From Christensenella massiliensis (lineage in GTDB: Bacteria > Bacillota > Clostridia > Christensenellales > Christensenellaceae): DNA of 64,000 nt. The stretch spans positions 2,294,001-2,358,000 of the forward strand of contig LT700187.1 in assembly GCA_900155415.1 (NCBI GenBank), read 5' to 3'. Under the pieces are notes generated by a model. The model searched no databases and was not told the DNA's origin. It saw only the letters and a program-made list of their open reading frames with translations. How positions within the stretch are numbered: position 1 is the first letter of the stretch; each line of letters opens with the position of its first letter. Shown here piece after piece: positions 52,965-61,935 of the stretch. Position numbers and translations under genes: made by a program.

Positions 52965-53645
52965 TTACTCCTTATAAATTTTCTTAAAATCCGCGATCGC
53001 AGATTTAGCTGCATTTTGTTCCGCTTCTTTTTTCGAGCTCCCCGTTCCTTCACATAACGCTTTTCCGCCTAAAAAAAGGCCTACATGGAATACTGAATCA
53101 TGCGGCGGTCCCTCCTGCCGAAGCACCCGGTAGGCGATCTCCTGTTTGACTGTCCGTTGGACAAGCTCTTGAAACTGCGACTTATAATCATAATCTCTTC
53201 TACGCTCTACGGCATCCTGCACCGCATCAGCAAACAAGCGGCGCACCACCCGCTGCGCTTCCTGAAAGCCGCCGTCCAGATAAACAGCTCCCATGACTGC
53301 CTCCATCACATTTTCAAGGATCGACGTCTTTTTCCGCCCGCCGGACTCTTCTTCGCCTTTTCCCAAAAAAATATATTCCCCAAGGTCAATAGACCTTGCG
53401 ATCCGTGCAAGCGACTTAGAGCAAACGATATCTGCCCTCCGCTGTGTCAGCATGCCTTCGGAAAGCTCCTGATATCCCCGAAACAGATCATCGCTGATAA
53501 TGAGCTCTATCACTGCATCTCCCAAAAATTCAAGCCGTTCGTAATTCGGAGCATTTCCGCAAGACGGGTGCGTCAATGCATGCCGCAAAAGCTCCCGGTT
53601 GCGGAAAGAATATCCAAGTCTGCTCTCAAGCTTCTGTTCCGTCAT
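52965..53645 (-). CDS. rnc: Ribonuclease III
   Basis: 226 residues. The RNase III domain has the signature [19 protein letters not shown] near residue 37, and the double-stranded-RNA-binding domain covers the last 70 residues ([36 protein letters not shown]). It cuts structured RNA, rRNA precursors and RNA duplexes. ATG 53645 overlaps the plsX end by 20 bp. Upstream GTG 53684 would add 13 atypical residues. Confidence 0.95.
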   Translation of the reverse strand: MTEQKLESRLGYSFRNRELLRHALTHPSCGNAPNYERLEFLGDAVIELIISDDLFRGYQELSEGMLTQRRADIVCSKSLARIARSIDLGEYIFLGKGEEESGGRKKTSILENVMEAVMGAVYLDGGFQEAQRVVRRLFADAVQDAVERRRDYDYKSQFQELVQRTVKQEIAYRVLRQEGPPHDSVFHVGLFLGGKALCEGTGSSKKEAEQNAAKSAIADFKKIYKE

Positions 53646-54645
53646 CTTCAACCGCCAATTTCGATATTTCCTGCCCGATCGCACCTACAACGTCGCCTGC
53701 GATAAATTTGCGCGCCGCGGCGATCGCATGAAAAATCGCCTGCCTATCCGAACTTCCGTGTGCTTTCATCACACCGCCGTTCAGCCCCAAAAGCAACGCG
53801 CCTCCATACTCCTTATAATCCATCTTTTGTTTCAGCCTGCTAAACGCGCCTTTCATGAATAAATAGCCGAACTTCGCACTTCCGCTTTCTTTGACATAGA
53901 CTTTCAGCATACCCAATATCGTCTTGGCGCATCCCTCCAAAAATTTTAAAACGATATTCCCGGTAAAGCCATCGCATACAAGCACGTCAAAATCACCGGA
54001 AAGAAGCTCGCGTCCCTCTGCATTCCCAACAAAGTGGATCGGCGCTCGTTTCAGAAGCTGGTAAGCCTTTTTCGTAAGTTCGCTCCCTTTTTCTTCCTCC
54101 GCGCCATTATTGACCAAGGCGACCCGCGGAGCTGCCAAACCAAACACCTTTTGCATATAAATGCTTCCCATCACGCCAAACTGCTGCAGATATTGTGGCT
54201 TGCAGTCTGCGTTTGCGCCGCCGTCGATCAGAAGGACCTCCCCCGTCTGGGTCGGAAGCACCGGTGCGAGCGCCGGACGCTTGATCCCCGGAAGCCGTTT
54301 TACAATCAAAGTAGAACCCGCTACAAGAGCGCCTGTACATCCGGCCGATATCAGCATTTCGCCTTTTTTTTCCGCCAACAGATTCAAGGCAACCACCATG
54401 GAAGAATCTTTTTTCTCCTTCAGCGCCTTGACCGGCGAATCGTCCATTTCAATCACCTGCGTCGTGGGAACGATCTCCATTCGGGCAGAATCATATTTCT
54501 GTCCCCCGAGCAAAGCCCGGATTTTATCTTCATCTCCCGTCAGCAGGAATGAAGTGTCTTCAAATTTTTCCATTGCAGCCAAAACACCTGCAACGATCTC
54601 CTGCGGTGCATGATCTCCGCCCATCGCATCAATAATAATCCTCAT
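53626..54645 (-). CDS. plsX: Phosphate acyltransferase PlsX
   Basis: 339 residues. It converts acyl-ACP to acyl-phosphate for PlsY. Family marks are RIIIDAMGGDHAPQEIV at the start, SAGCTGALVAGSTLIVKRL, LIDGGANADCKPQYL and CDGFTGNIVLKFLEG. ATG 54645 follows GGGAGA by four bases. The promoter at 54679-54706 drives plsX-rnc-glyA. There is no fapR upstream, unlike in Bacillus, and no fabD follows. Confidence 0.96.
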   Translation of the reverse strand: MRIIIDAMGGDHAPQEIVAGVLAAMEKFEDTSFLLTGDEDKIRALLGGQKYDSARMEIVPTTQVIEMDDSPVKALKEKKDSSMVVALNLLAEKKGEMLISAGCTGALVAGSTLIVKRLPGIKRPALAPVLPTQTGEVLLIDGGANADCKPQYLQQFGVMGSIYMQKVFGLAAPRVALVNNGAEEEKGSELTKKAYQLLKRAPIHFVGNAEGRELLSGDFDVLVCDGFTGNIVLKFLEGCAKTILGMLKVYVKESGSAKFGYLFMKGAFSRLKQKMDYKEYGGALLLGLNGGVMKAHGSSDRQAIFHAIAAARKFIAGDVVGAIGQEISKLAVEDDGTEA

Positions 54646-54678
54646 GCCGTCTCCCTCAAAACGATATACAATAGATAC

Positions 54679-54706
54679 AGTATACACGAAAAAAGGCCTT
54701 TTTCAA
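54679..54706 (-). promoter_or_regulatory. Promoter of plsX-rnc-glyA
   Basis: Minus strand: TTGAAA (54701-54706), 16-bp spacer and TATACT (54679-54684), 33 bp ahead of the plsX start and just past the rpmF terminator. Confidence 0.65.
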
Positions 54707-54717
54707 AGAGAGAAAAC

Positions 54718-54748
54718 AAAAAAGGTTTGCTATCTGCAAACCTTTTTT
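54718..54748 (-). terminator. Terminator after rpmF
   Basis: 13-bp stem (54718-54730 with 54736-54748) whose outer pairs are A and T runs, 7 bp after the rpmF stop. It could work in both directions. Confidence 0.87.
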
Positions 54749-54754
54749 AACATT

Positions 54755-54943
54755 TTATTTTGCCGCTTCTTTCGGCGCAACTGCCAATCTGCCGTTATAA
54801 TAACCGCAGTTTGGACAAACTCTGTGAGCCAGTTTCGGCTGATGGCACTGCGGACACTGAGATACGGCCGGAGCCGTCAGTTTCCAATGTGCTCTTCTCG
54901 TATGTTTACGCTGCTTCGACGTTCTATTCTTTGGTACTGCCAC
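54755..54943 (-). CDS. rpmF: 50S ribosomal protein L32
   Basis: 62-residue L32 with a zinc-ribbon: CPQC and CPNC, the four cysteines in the middle of the chain. It starts at GTG 54943 (MAVPKNRTSKQRKHTRR), which matches the family and sits nine bases after GGGAGG. A GTG at 54949 is nearer and would add two residues. Follows DUF177 by 23 bp in the usual order. Confidence 0.96.
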   Translation of the reverse strand: MAVPKNRTSKQRKHTRRAHWKLTAPAVSQCPQCHQPKLAHRVCPNCGYYNGRLAVAPKEAAK

Positions 54944-54966
54944 TTTCACACACCTCCCTTAAGGTT

Positions 54967-55452
54967 TCAGAACAATCCCTTTAATTTTGCAAACGGATTC
55001 GTCTCATCCGTATCTTCCTGCTTACAGTTGCATTTTTTGCGATTCAAGTTTTGTCCGCATTGCGGGCAAAGTCCTTTGCATTCTTCGCTGCACAATAATT
55101 GAGGCGGCAAATTAAGAATGATCGCATCATACACCAGCTTATCGAGTGACAGCGCATCATCCCGATAGGCATATTCCTCTTCCTCCTGCGTTCCGTCCGG
55201 AGAAAACGTTTCGTCGAAATAACAGGAAACTTCTGTCTCCATTTCATCCAAGCACCGGTCGCAAACAGTATGCAATACGGTCTCAAACGTTCCTCTTACC
55301 GACACTTTCCGTTTCAGCACACTATATTCCGCCTCTAATATAAGCGGCTTTGCAAAGCTTATATCCTCGCCCAAATCGGGAATCCCCTCATAATGGAACG
55401 TATAAGCAACGCCTTCGTTTTTCAGTGCCTCCCGGATATCCAATTCTATCAT
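54967..55452 (-). CDS. DUF177 / YceD-family protein
   Basis: 161 residues. A beta-rich body with a redox-like pair in LHTVCDRCLDEMETEVSCYF is followed by a C-terminal zinc-like motif CSEECKGLCPQCGQNLNRKKC. YceD proteins are co-conserved with rpmF and are thought to act in 23S rRNA or large-subunit assembly. It precedes rpmF and has a perfect-consensus promoter at 55488-55516. Confidence 0.92.
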   Translation of the reverse strand: MIELDIREALKNEGVAYTFHYEGIPDLGEDISFAKPLILEAEYSVLKRKVSVRGTFETVLHTVCDRCLDEMETEVSCYFDETFSPDGTQEEEEYAYRDDALSLDKLVYDAIILNLPPQLLCSEECKGLCPQCGQNLNRKKCNCKQEDTDETNPFAKLKGLF

Positions 55453-55487
55453 CGCTCTTCTCCACGCAAGAAAACGAGTACCACTAC

Positions 55488-55516
55488 ATTATATTTTTAT
55501 GCGGCGCTCTTGTCAA
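55488..55516 (-). promoter_or_regulatory. Consensus promoter of DUF177-rpmF
   Basis: Minus strand: exact TTGACA (55511-55516), 17-bp spacer, exact TATAAT (55488-55493). It is the strongest promoter in the window by eye, as expected for a ribosomal protein gene. Confidence 0.88.
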
Positions 55517-55550
55517 CTGTTTTTTCCGTTAAGCTATTGAGAAACGTTCC

Positions 55551-56753
55551 TTACTTACAGCAGATATCGTAGGTGTCTTTTGCGATCGTCATCTCTTCGT
55601 CCGTCGGAACTACGAGGATCTTTACCTTGGAATCTGCCGCGGATATTTCCGCTTCTTCTCCGCGCAGGCCGTCATTTTTCTCTTTATCGAGCTTAATTCC
55701 CATAAATTCAAGCCCCTCAAGCGCATGAAGTCTCACGTCCCAATCGTTTTCTCCTACGCCTCCTGCAAACGTGATCACATCGACTCCGCCCATCGCCGCT
55801 GCATACGCGCCGATAAACTTTTTAAGACGGTAATTGAATACGTCAAGAGCCAGCTTCGCACGCTCATTCCCTTTTTCTTCTTCGGCCCAGAGGTCGCGGA
55901 AATCACTGGAAACACCAGATATCCCCCAGACGCCCGATTCTTTATTCAGATAGTTGATTGCCTGATTGACGTCCATATCCATCTTGTCCATAAGATAAGG
56001 AACGATCGCCGCGTCAAGATCGCCGGAACGCGTTCCCATCACGAGACCTTCCAAAGGCGTGAAGCCCATAGAGGTATCTACCGATACGCCGCCGTCCACT
56101 GCGGCAACGGACGAACCGTTCCCAAGATGGCAGGTAATGATCTTGAGGTCTTTTATATCTTTCCCGAGCATTTCTGCGGCACGGTGGGAAACATATTTAT
56201 GCGATGTTCCGTGGAAACCGTATCTCCTAACTTTATAATCCGTATACGCCGTATAGGGAATGCCGTACAAAAATGCCTTTTTCGGCATATTCGCATGAAA
56301 GGCAGTATCAAAAACACCGACCATGGGCACATCAGGCATCAGCGCGCGGCACGCGTCGATCCCCATCAGATTTGCCGGATTGTGCAGCGGAGCCAGCTCA
56401 ATGTTCTCCTTGATCGCCTCAATCACTTCATCTGTGATGAGCACTGACTCACTGAACTTTTCACCGCCATGTACGATCCTGTGCCCGACTGCACATATTC
56501 CCGAGAGATCGGAAACCACGCCGTGAACCGGATCTGTCAGCGCTGCGATCACCTGTTTCATTGCATCGTTGTGGTCTTTCATCGGCGTTGCGATCTCTAC
56601 TTTATCCTTGCCCGCCGGTTTGTGCTTGATTACAGAACCATCGATCCCGATCCTTTCAACAAGTCCTTTCGCGATGACGTCCGCGTTTTCCATATCGATC
56701 AACTGATATTTCAGGGAAGAGCTTCCCGCATTGATTACCAGAACATTTTTCAT
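55551..56753 (-). CDS. ackA: Acetate kinase
   Basis: 400 residues. It converts acetyl-phosphate and ADP to acetate and ATP. It shows [18 protein letters not shown] at the start, [11 protein letters not shown], the catalytic [25 protein letters not shown] and [11 protein letters not shown]. It lies 19 bp after pta and forms a two-gene operon for fermentative ATP formation. Confidence 0.97.
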   Translation of the reverse strand: MKNVLVINAGSSSLKYQLIDMENADVIAKGLVERIGIDGSVIKHKPAGKDKVEIATPMKDHNDAMKQVIAALTDPVHGVVSDLSGICAVGHRIVHGGEKFSESVLITDEVIEAIKENIELAPLHNPANLMGIDACRALMPDVPMVGVFDTAFHANMPKKAFLYGIPYTAYTDYKVRRYGFHGTSHKYVSHRAAEMLGKDIKDLKIITCHLGNGSSVAAVDGGVSVDTSMGFTPLEGLVMGTRSGDLDAAIVPYLMDKMDMDVNQAINYLNKESGVWGISGVSSDFRDLWAEEEKGNERAKLALDVFNYRLKKFIGAYAAAMGGVDVITFAGGVGENDWDVRLHALEGLEFMGIKLDKEKNDGLRGEEAEISAADSKVKILVVPTDEEMTIAKDTYDICCK

Positions 56754-56772
56754 TTTACTATACCCCTTTTGA

Positions 56773-57771
56773 TTAAAAAGACTGAGCCTGTACTGCCGTG
56801 ATCGCTACAACGGAAACGATATCTTCTACGCTGCATCCGCGCGAAAGATCATTTACAGGACGCGCAAGCCCCTGACAAATCGGCCCGATGGCTTCTGCTC
56901 CGCCCAGCCTCTGCACTAATTTATATCCAATATTTCCCGCCTGAATATCAGGGAAAATCAGAACGTTTGCATGCCCCGCAACCTTGCTGCCCGGGCTCTT
57001 CAGCTGGCCAACCGCTTCGATCAATGCCGCGTCCGCCTGCAGCTCGCCGTCTATATTAAGCTCCGGCGCCATTTCTTTTGCAAGCTTTGTCGCTTCGATC
57101 ACTTTATCGACCTTTTCGTGCTTCGCACTGTTTTTGGTAGAGAATGAAAGCATCGCGATCTTCGGATCCGCGATCCCTGCAAGGTCTTTCGCCGAATCCG
57201 CAGACGCAACAGCGATTGCCGCAAGCTCTTCCGCATTCGGATCAATATTGACTGCGCAGTCCGCGAACACCATTACACCGTCCTGTCCCCACTTGCTGTC
57301 CGGGTGCTCCATAATGAAGCAGCTTGAAACGATCGGTACGCCCGGTTTCGTTTTGATGACCTGCAGAGCCGGACGAAGCGTATCGCCGGTGGAATGGATC
57401 GCTCCGGACACCATACCGTCCGCATCGTTTGCCTTGATCATCAATACTGCGTAATACAGCGGATCTTTTGTCGTTTCCAGAGCCTGCTCCGGCGTGATCC
57501 CTTTCTTCTTGCGCATTTCATAGAACATATCCGCATATTCCTGAAGCTTCGGCGATGTAGCAGGGTCGATGATCACCGCGCCCGAAAGATCGACGTTCTT
57601 CACGTTCGCTTTTTTAATCTCTTCCTCATTTCCCAGCAGGATCACATTTGCAATTCCCTGCTCGATGATCTTCGCGGCCGCTTCGATCGTACGCGGTTCG
57701 CTCCCCTCAGGTAAGACGATGTTCTTCCTGACCGACTTTGCTTTGTCCTTGATTTTGTCCATTAACGACAT
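56773..57771 (-). CDS. pta: Phosphate acetyltransferase
   Basis: 332-residue single-domain Pta, which makes acetyl-phosphate from acetyl-CoA. It shows [39 protein letters not shown] and [20 protein letters not shown], with [18 protein letters not shown] at the end. The start ATG 57771 follows GAGGTG by seven bases. It lacks the N-terminal regulatory part of the enterobacterial enzyme. The promoter at 57844-57872 is strong. Confidence 0.97.
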   Translation of the reverse strand: MSLMDKIKDKAKSVRKNIVLPEGSEPRTIEAAAKIIEQGIANVILLGNEEEIKKANVKNVDLSGAVIIDPATSPKLQEYADMFYEMRKKKGITPEQALETTKDPLYYAVLMIKANDADGMVSGAIHSTGDTLRPALQVIKTKPGVPIVSSCFIMEHPDSKWGQDGVMVFADCAVNIDPNAEELAAIAVASADSAKDLAGIADPKIAMLSFSTKNSAKHEKVDKVIEATKLAKEMAPELNIDGELQADAALIEAVGQLKSPGSKVAGHANVLIFPDIQAGNIGYKLVQRLGGAEAIGPICQGLARPVNDLSRGCSVEDIVSVVAITAVQAQSF

Positions 57772-57804
57772 TTTTCTGCACCTCACGATTTTTATAAAAT
57801 GAAT

Positions 57805-57832
57805 TTTAAAATTTCGATTTCTCTGCTATAAT
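57805..57832 (+). promoter_or_regulatory. Possible promoter of the tmcAL-like gene
   Basis: Plus strand: TTTAAA (57805-57810), 16-bp spacer and a perfect TATAAT (57827-57832), about 50 bp before the start. It overlaps the pta-ackA promoter region in the opposite direction. Confidence 0.45.
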
Positions 57833-57843
57833 AACACTCATAT

Positions 57844-57872
57844 ATTATAGAGTAAAAAGCGTTGCTTTGCAA
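57844..57872 (-). promoter_or_regulatory. Promoter of pta-ackA
   Basis: Minus strand: TTGCAA (57867-57872), 17-bp spacer and a perfect TATAAT (57844-57849). It overlaps the leader and ribosome site of the divergent tmcAL-like gene, so the two may interfere. Confidence 0.72.
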
Positions 57873-57881
57873 AGGTATTTT

Positions 57882-59054
57882 ATGAAAATTGCCGGAATCG
57901 TCGCAGAATATAACCCGTTTCATACCGGGCATGCCTATCACGTTGAAACCACATGTGAAAAATGCGGTGCAAATCACATCATTTGTGTGATGAGCGGGAA
58001 TTTTACACAACGCGGGGAGCCGGCGATATGGGATAAATGGACCAGAGCGCGGGAAGCGCTGCTGCACGGAGTCAGTCTTGTACTTGAGCTTCCTTTTATT
58101 TTTGCTACGCAAAGCGCAGAAGGCTTCGCGCAGGGCGCTGTTTCGCTCCTCAACGCTTTAGATTGCGTAGACGTGCTTTCCTTCGGTACGGAAGAGGCCG
58201 CCTTTCCAAGTCTTCTGGATGCCTCTCATATATTGGCGGAGGAACCTTCGGCTTTCAAAGCGCTCCTAAAAAAAGCGCTTATGTCGGGCGCTTCTTTCCC
58301 TGTCGCACGGGCAAAAGCAGTTTCCGCCCTTCTGCCGGAAGCGGAACCTTCCATATGGGAAAAGCCGAATAACATTCTTGCGCTTGAATATTTAAAAGCA
58401 CTTTCCCGCATAAAAAGCAGGATAGTGCCTTTGCCTATCGATCGGCTTGGCAGCGGATATTCCGACATCTCCCTCGGTCCGCTCTACTCAAGTGCCCGCG
58501 CGATCCGCGAAGCGCTCAAAACAGGAAGCTCTGCGTGCAGGCAATATCTCTTCAGGGACATAGATGCTTTTCCGCCCGCGGTGTTTCCTGAAGCTCTGTT
58601 CCCGTTTCTCCTGTTTCAGCTCCGCCGCATGACGACAGATGACATCGGCCGGGTCTACGGCGTTTCCGAAGGTCTTGAATACCGTATTTTCAAAGAAGCA
58701 AAAAATGCGGAAAGCTACGAAGCCCTTGTCCGTTCTGTTTCCAGCAAACGCTATCCGCATTCCCGCATACGGCGCATTCTTCTTTACTGTCTTTTTGGCG
58801 TCACTGCCGAGCGTATGGCGGATTATGAGCATCACCCGCTCTATGCACGCGTTCTGGGCGTTCGCAGAGATGCGCTCGGCCTCCTTTCTTATCTTGCAAA
58901 GAAATCCTCTGTTCCAATTATAACCAAAGCGGCTTCTTTTCCAAATAACCCCCTTTTTGAAATGGATATTCAGGCTACCGAGGTTTATTCTCTTCTGACA
59001 AAAAAAATCGCGCCCGGTAAGCGCGATTTTACACAAAAATTATTAATCGTTTAA
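57882..59054 (+). CDS. tmcAL: tRNA(Met) cytidine acetate ligase (TmcAL/YlbM family)
   Basis: 390 residues; the only plus-strand gene of the window. The nucleotidylyl-transferase core has IVAEYNPFHTGHAYH (HIGH-like) at the start and MSGNFTQRGEPAIWDKWTRA near residue 47. It uses acetate and ATP to make N4-acetylcytidine at the wobble base of elongator tRNA-Met; next to pta-ackA this shares acetate as substrate. ATG 57882 follows AAAGG by six bases. Its 3' end overlaps the convergent patatin-like gene by 12 bp and contains that gene's terminator. Confidence 0.93.
   Translation: MKIAGIVAEYNPFHTGHAYHVETTCEKCGANHIICVMSGNFTQRGEPAIWDKWTRAREALLHGVSLVLELPFIFATQSAEGFAQGAVSLLNALDCVDVLSFGTEEAAFPSLLDASHILAEEPSAFKALLKKALMSGASFPVARAKAVSALLPEAEPSIWEKPNNILALEYLKALSRIKSRIVPLPIDRLGSGYSDISLGPLYSSARAIREALKTGSSACRQYLFRDIDAFPPAVFPEALFPFLLFQLRRMTTDDIGRVYGVSEGLEYRIFKEAKNAESYEALVRSVSSKRYPHSRIRRILLYCLFGVTAERMADYEHHPLYARVLGVRRDALGLLSYLAKKSSVPIITKAASFPNNPLFEMDIQATEVYSLLTKKIAPGKRDFTQKLLIV
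59000..59030 (-). terminator. Terminator of the patatin-like gene, inside the tmcAL coding end
   Basis: 10-bp GC-rich stem (59004-59013 with 59021-59030), 7-nt loop, and eight T on the minus strand (complement of 59000-59007), 13 bp after the patatin-like stop. The whole element lies within the last codons of the plus-strand tmcAL-like gene. Confidence 0.82.
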
Positions 59055-59819
59055 TAAATTCACGATTTCCGGGAGCGCCTCATGCGCGGCCTGTTCCCCC
59101 CGTGCAATGATGTTTTGAATATCTTTATATTGGCTCCCGTCTATTCCGCTCACGTCTGGAAAAATGCACAGGCTTGCTTTAGGAAGATTCACCTGCGCGA
59201 GATGCCAATCTGCAATCGTAAAGGCCGTTTGCGCCAATCCAATCACACTCTTAGGGGGAGTGATCTTTTCTCCTTTATATCCAACGTCTACGGCAATCAC
59301 GATATCCGGCTCCATATCCCATGCCGCATCGATCGCTGTGCGATCGATCACCCCGCCGTCAACGTAGGTTTTCCCGTCGATCTCGTGCGGCGTAAACATG
59401 CCGGGAATAGAGATGCTGGCACGCACCGCTTCATGGATCGGGCCTTTTGTAAAGCGTGTCAGGCGCGCATCCTCAAGGCAGGTAGCAATACAACAAAATG
59501 GGATCCTCGCTTTTTCGATGGAAATATTTTTTGTCATGAGCTTGATGAGCTCCTGAACCTTATTTCCTTTCACATATCCTTTGGAAGATAGGGTGAGGTC
59601 AAAATATTTCTTAAAATCAAATACGCCTGCAAAATCTTCCAATGTTTCAAGGTTTGCATCCGATGCATATATGCCCCCGATCAAAGACCCCATGCTGCAG
59701 CCAGCTATCATACTGACCGGAATATTATTTTCAAGCATGACGCGCAGTACGCCGATATGTGCAAATCCACGGGCAGAACCACCGCCAAGCGCAAACGCTA
59801 CCTTTTTCATTTTCCCCAT
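59043..59819 (-). CDS. Patatin-like phospholipase family protein
   Basis: 258 residues of the RssA/YchK type. It has the oxyanion stretch ALGGGSARGFAHIGVL (near residue 9), the nucleophile motif GCSMG (GxSxG) near residue 40, and the catalytic Asp in YVDGGVIDRTAID. It probably hydrolyses a phospholipid or acyl ester in the cytoplasm; the substrate is unknown. ATG 59819 follows AGGAG by nine bases; a TTG six bases upstream is less likely. Convergent with tmcAL. Confidence 0.9.
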   Translation of the reverse strand: MGKMKKVAFALGGGSARGFAHIGVLRVMLENNIPVSMIAGCSMGSLIGGIYASDANLETLEDFAGVFDFKKYFDLTLSSKGYVKGNKVQELIKLMTKNISIEKARIPFCCIATCLEDARLTRFTKGPIHEAVRASISIPGMFTPHEIDGKTYVDGGVIDRTAIDAAWDMEPDIVIAVDVGYKGEKITPPKSVIGLAQTAFTIADWHLAQVNLPKASLCIFPDVSGIDGSQYKDIQNIIARGEQAAHEALPEIVNLLND

Positions 59820-59835
59820 ATACAATTGCTCCTAC

Positions 59836-59879
59836 AAAAAAATCCTTGCATCTGCTCTTCAGGACGCAAAGATTTTTTT
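59836..59879 (-). terminator. Terminator after the coiled-coil gene
   Basis: A stem of AAAAAAATC...GC paired to GC...GATTTTTTT (59836-59849 with 59866-59879, one G-T wobble) between the coiled-coil gene and the patatin-like gene, T-run on the minus strand. Confidence 0.78.
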
Positions 59880-59882
59880 GGT

Positions 59883-60353
59883 TTACTCAAATTCCGCCTG
59901 ATCTTTGTTCTTTTTATTGATAAAATTAGACTGATTTTCTTTTATGATATCCATATACTCTTTCATATAGGACGAAAGGTCTTCCAGCACATTTACTGCA
60001 TAATCATTTGCATTCACCCGAATTTCATACGCTTGTTTCTGAGCCGTATCGATCACACGGTTCGCTTTCTCATAAGCAAGCTGCGTTACCTTGTGCTCTT
60101 CGATCAGCTCAGAGAGCCTCGTATCTACTCCATCGAGAATATTTTTAGCTTTTGCCTGTGCCGAATCGATGATCTCACGTTTATGATCCAGAACCTCCTG
60201 TGCATATACGATCTCGTCCGGCAATGCTGTTTTGATTTCCTCTAATATTTCAAGAACGAATTCTACATCGATCGTCTTTTTATTTCCAAAGAGAGATTTA
60301 CGGCTGTTGTCTACTTCTTCTATGATCTCATTCAGCAAATCAAAGATTTTCAT
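59883..60353 (-). CDS. Conserved coiled-coil protein (ATPase-subunit-like), function unknown
   Basis: 156 residues, largely helical and charged, with heptad-like patterns over about 35-145 (EVLDHKREIIDSAQAKAKNI, THK-type Glu/Lys/Ala periodicity). It resembles DivIVA-like or V-ATPase subunit E/H-like coiled coils that sit beside coaD in many Clostridia. There is no signal peptide and no membrane segment, so it is cytoplasmic. It starts 5 nt inside the coaD stop region (14-bp overlap), so it is co-translated with coaD. I cannot name a function. Confidence 0.75.
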   Translation of the reverse strand: MKIFDLLNEIIEEVDNSRKSLFGNKKTIDVEFVLEILEEIKTALPDEIVYAQEVLDHKREIIDSAQAKAKNILDGVDTRLSELIEEHKVTQLAYEKANRVIDTAQKQAYEIRVNANDYAVNVLEDLSSYMKEYMDIIKENQSNFINKKNKDQAEFE

Positions 60354-60828
60354 TTTTTATTCCTCCGTTTATCATATCCGCTACCTCTCTTGGAACATAG
60401 CCGGATATATCTGCATGAAATTCAATCAGTTCCCGCACTGCGCTTGAACTGATAAAATAGGTCTCCGGTTTTGCCAGCAGCGCAACCGTTTCTGCCCCCG
60501 GAAGAAGTTGTCTGTTGATTACAGAGAGCTGCTGTTCAAGCTCAAGATCCGCACCTGTCCGCAGTCCGCGGATAATGATTCTGCAGGAGAGCCTTTCCAT
60601 GAGATCGACCAGCAACCCCTCAAAGGACACGGCTTCCACTCCATCCATTCCGCCTGTCGCCCTGCGGATCATCTCTACACGTTCTTCCACCGAAAACAGA
60701 TTCCGCTTGGCAGTATTGTTTAATACGCCGACATAAACTTTCGGAAAAATATTGCGCGCCCGGCATATAATATCTATATGCCCGTTTGTAATGGGATCAA
60801 AGCTTCCCGGATAAATACACGCGTTCAT
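60340..60828 (-). CDS. coaD: Phosphopantetheine adenylyltransferase
   Basis: 162 residues. It transfers AMP to 4'-phosphopantetheine in the second-last step of CoA synthesis. The HIGH-type motif is in ACIYPGSFDPITNGHIDII, with GLRTGADLELEQQLSVINRQ, and SSSAVREL near the C terminus. ATG 60828 has GAGAGG six bases upstream. It overlaps the rsmD stop by 4 bp. Confidence 0.97.
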   Translation of the reverse strand: MNACIYPGSFDPITNGHIDIICRARNIFPKVYVGVLNNTAKRNLFSVEERVEMIRRATGGMDGVEAVSFEGLLVDLMERLSCRIIIRGLRTGADLELEQQLSVINRQLLPGAETVALLAKPETYFISSSAVRELIEFHADISGYVPREVADMINGGIKNENL

Positions 60829-61379
60829 TGCTTTCCTCTCCAACGGAAAAACATCAAATAAACTTTTCCATATTTTTTTTGTTTTTCCAAAACAAGATTC
60901 TCCGTGAAAAACTCGATTGGCCTATCACTTTCCGCTACGACAGCGGCATGCTCCGCCAACAATCCATATTCCACCAATCCGTTTAAAGCCGTCTCATAAA
61001 AATCGCTGCTTCGGTAAGGCGGGTCTATCAATACTATATCAAACTTCCTGCTGTTTTGAAATAGTTTCAACGCATTCCTAAAATCATTTTTTATAAACTG
61101 TGCGCGCCGCTGCATTCCTGCCGCCGCAATATTCTTTTTGATTATCTCTCCGGCCTGCTCGTCGCAGTCAACTAAAACCGCCTCTTGCGCACCCCTTGAG
61201 AGAGCCTCCAGCCCCAAGGCTCCGCTTCCCGCAAAAAGATCCAGCACACATTTTCCGCTGATTTCAAATTGCAGCCTGCCAAACAGCGCTTCCTTTACTC
61301 TGTCAAGCGTCGGCCTTGTTTCCGCTCCATCCTTTGCCGCGAGCTTAAGGCCTCTCTTTTCTCCTGCGATGATCCTCAT
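60825..61379 (-). CDS. rsmD: 16S rRNA (guanine-966-N2)-methyltransferase
   Basis: 184 residues. It starts with MRIIAGEKRGLKL and shows VLDLFAGSGALGLEALSRGA (SAM motif) and the catalytic DPPY in IVLIDPPYRSSDF. It methylates G966 of 16S rRNA. rsmD-coaD is the standard order. It overlaps the 5-FCL gene by 4 bp. Confidence 0.96.
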   Translation of the reverse strand: MRIIAGEKRGLKLAAKDGAETRPTLDRVKEALFGRLQFEISGKCVLDLFAGSGALGLEALSRGAQEAVLVDCDEQAGEIIKKNIAAAGMQRRAQFIKNDFRNALKLFQNSRKFDIVLIDPPYRSSDFYETALNGLVEYGLLAEHAAVVAESDRPIEFFTENLVLEKQKKYGKVYLMFFRWRGKQ

Positions 61380-61927
61380 CTGATCCTTCCATCCGGCGTA
61401 ATGATGATATCTACCGGGATATCGTGCGTTTCCTCCGGTATAAAGTCCACGATTTGAAAATCGTATGCCAATGCGATCTTCTTCGCCTTCGTCGCCCTTT
61501 TCAGGAATCGGTCATAATACCCGCAGCCAAACCCTATTCGCCTCCCGCCCCTGTCAAATGCAATACCCGGAACAATGACGACATCAAGCTCCTCGGGCAA
61601 CACAAAAGAAGCTTCTTCATATTTGGGTTGTGCAATCCCGAACCGGCTGAGTTCCAGCACCGCACTTTTGATATCTGCCGCAAACATCTCTTTCTGATAG
61701 ACGCATGGAAGGCAGAGACGTATTCCATGGAACATAAGCCATCCTGTCAGCATCGCAGTTTTTACTTCGTTGTCAAAATCGCTGTATGAAAGGACCTGTT
61801 TTGCTCCGTCAAAGAGTCCGCTGTCCATCAGATGCTCATATATTTTAGCTGACTCATCTTCGATATATTTTGAAGTAAGGCTTCGGCGCATATCGAGGAC
61901 CTTCTCGCGTATTTCCTGTTTTGTCAT
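61376..61927 (-). CDS. 5-formyltetrahydrofolate cyclo-ligase
   Basis: 183 residues of the 5-FCL/MTHFS family, which recycles 5-formyl-THF with ATP. It shows RRSLTSKYIEDESAKI at the start and the substrate-binding GGRRIGFGCGYYDRFL near residue 128. It starts 8 bp after alr. Confidence 0.94.
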   Translation of the reverse strand: MTKQEIREKVLDMRRSLTSKYIEDESAKIYEHLMDSGLFDGAKQVLSYSDFDNEVKTAMLTGWLMFHGIRLCLPCVYQKEMFAADIKSAVLELSRFGIAQPKYEEASFVLPEELDVVIVPGIAFDRGGRRIGFGCGYYDRFLKRATKAKKIALAYDFQIVDFIPEETHDIPVDIIITPDGRIR

Positions 61928-61935
61928 TCTTTCTC

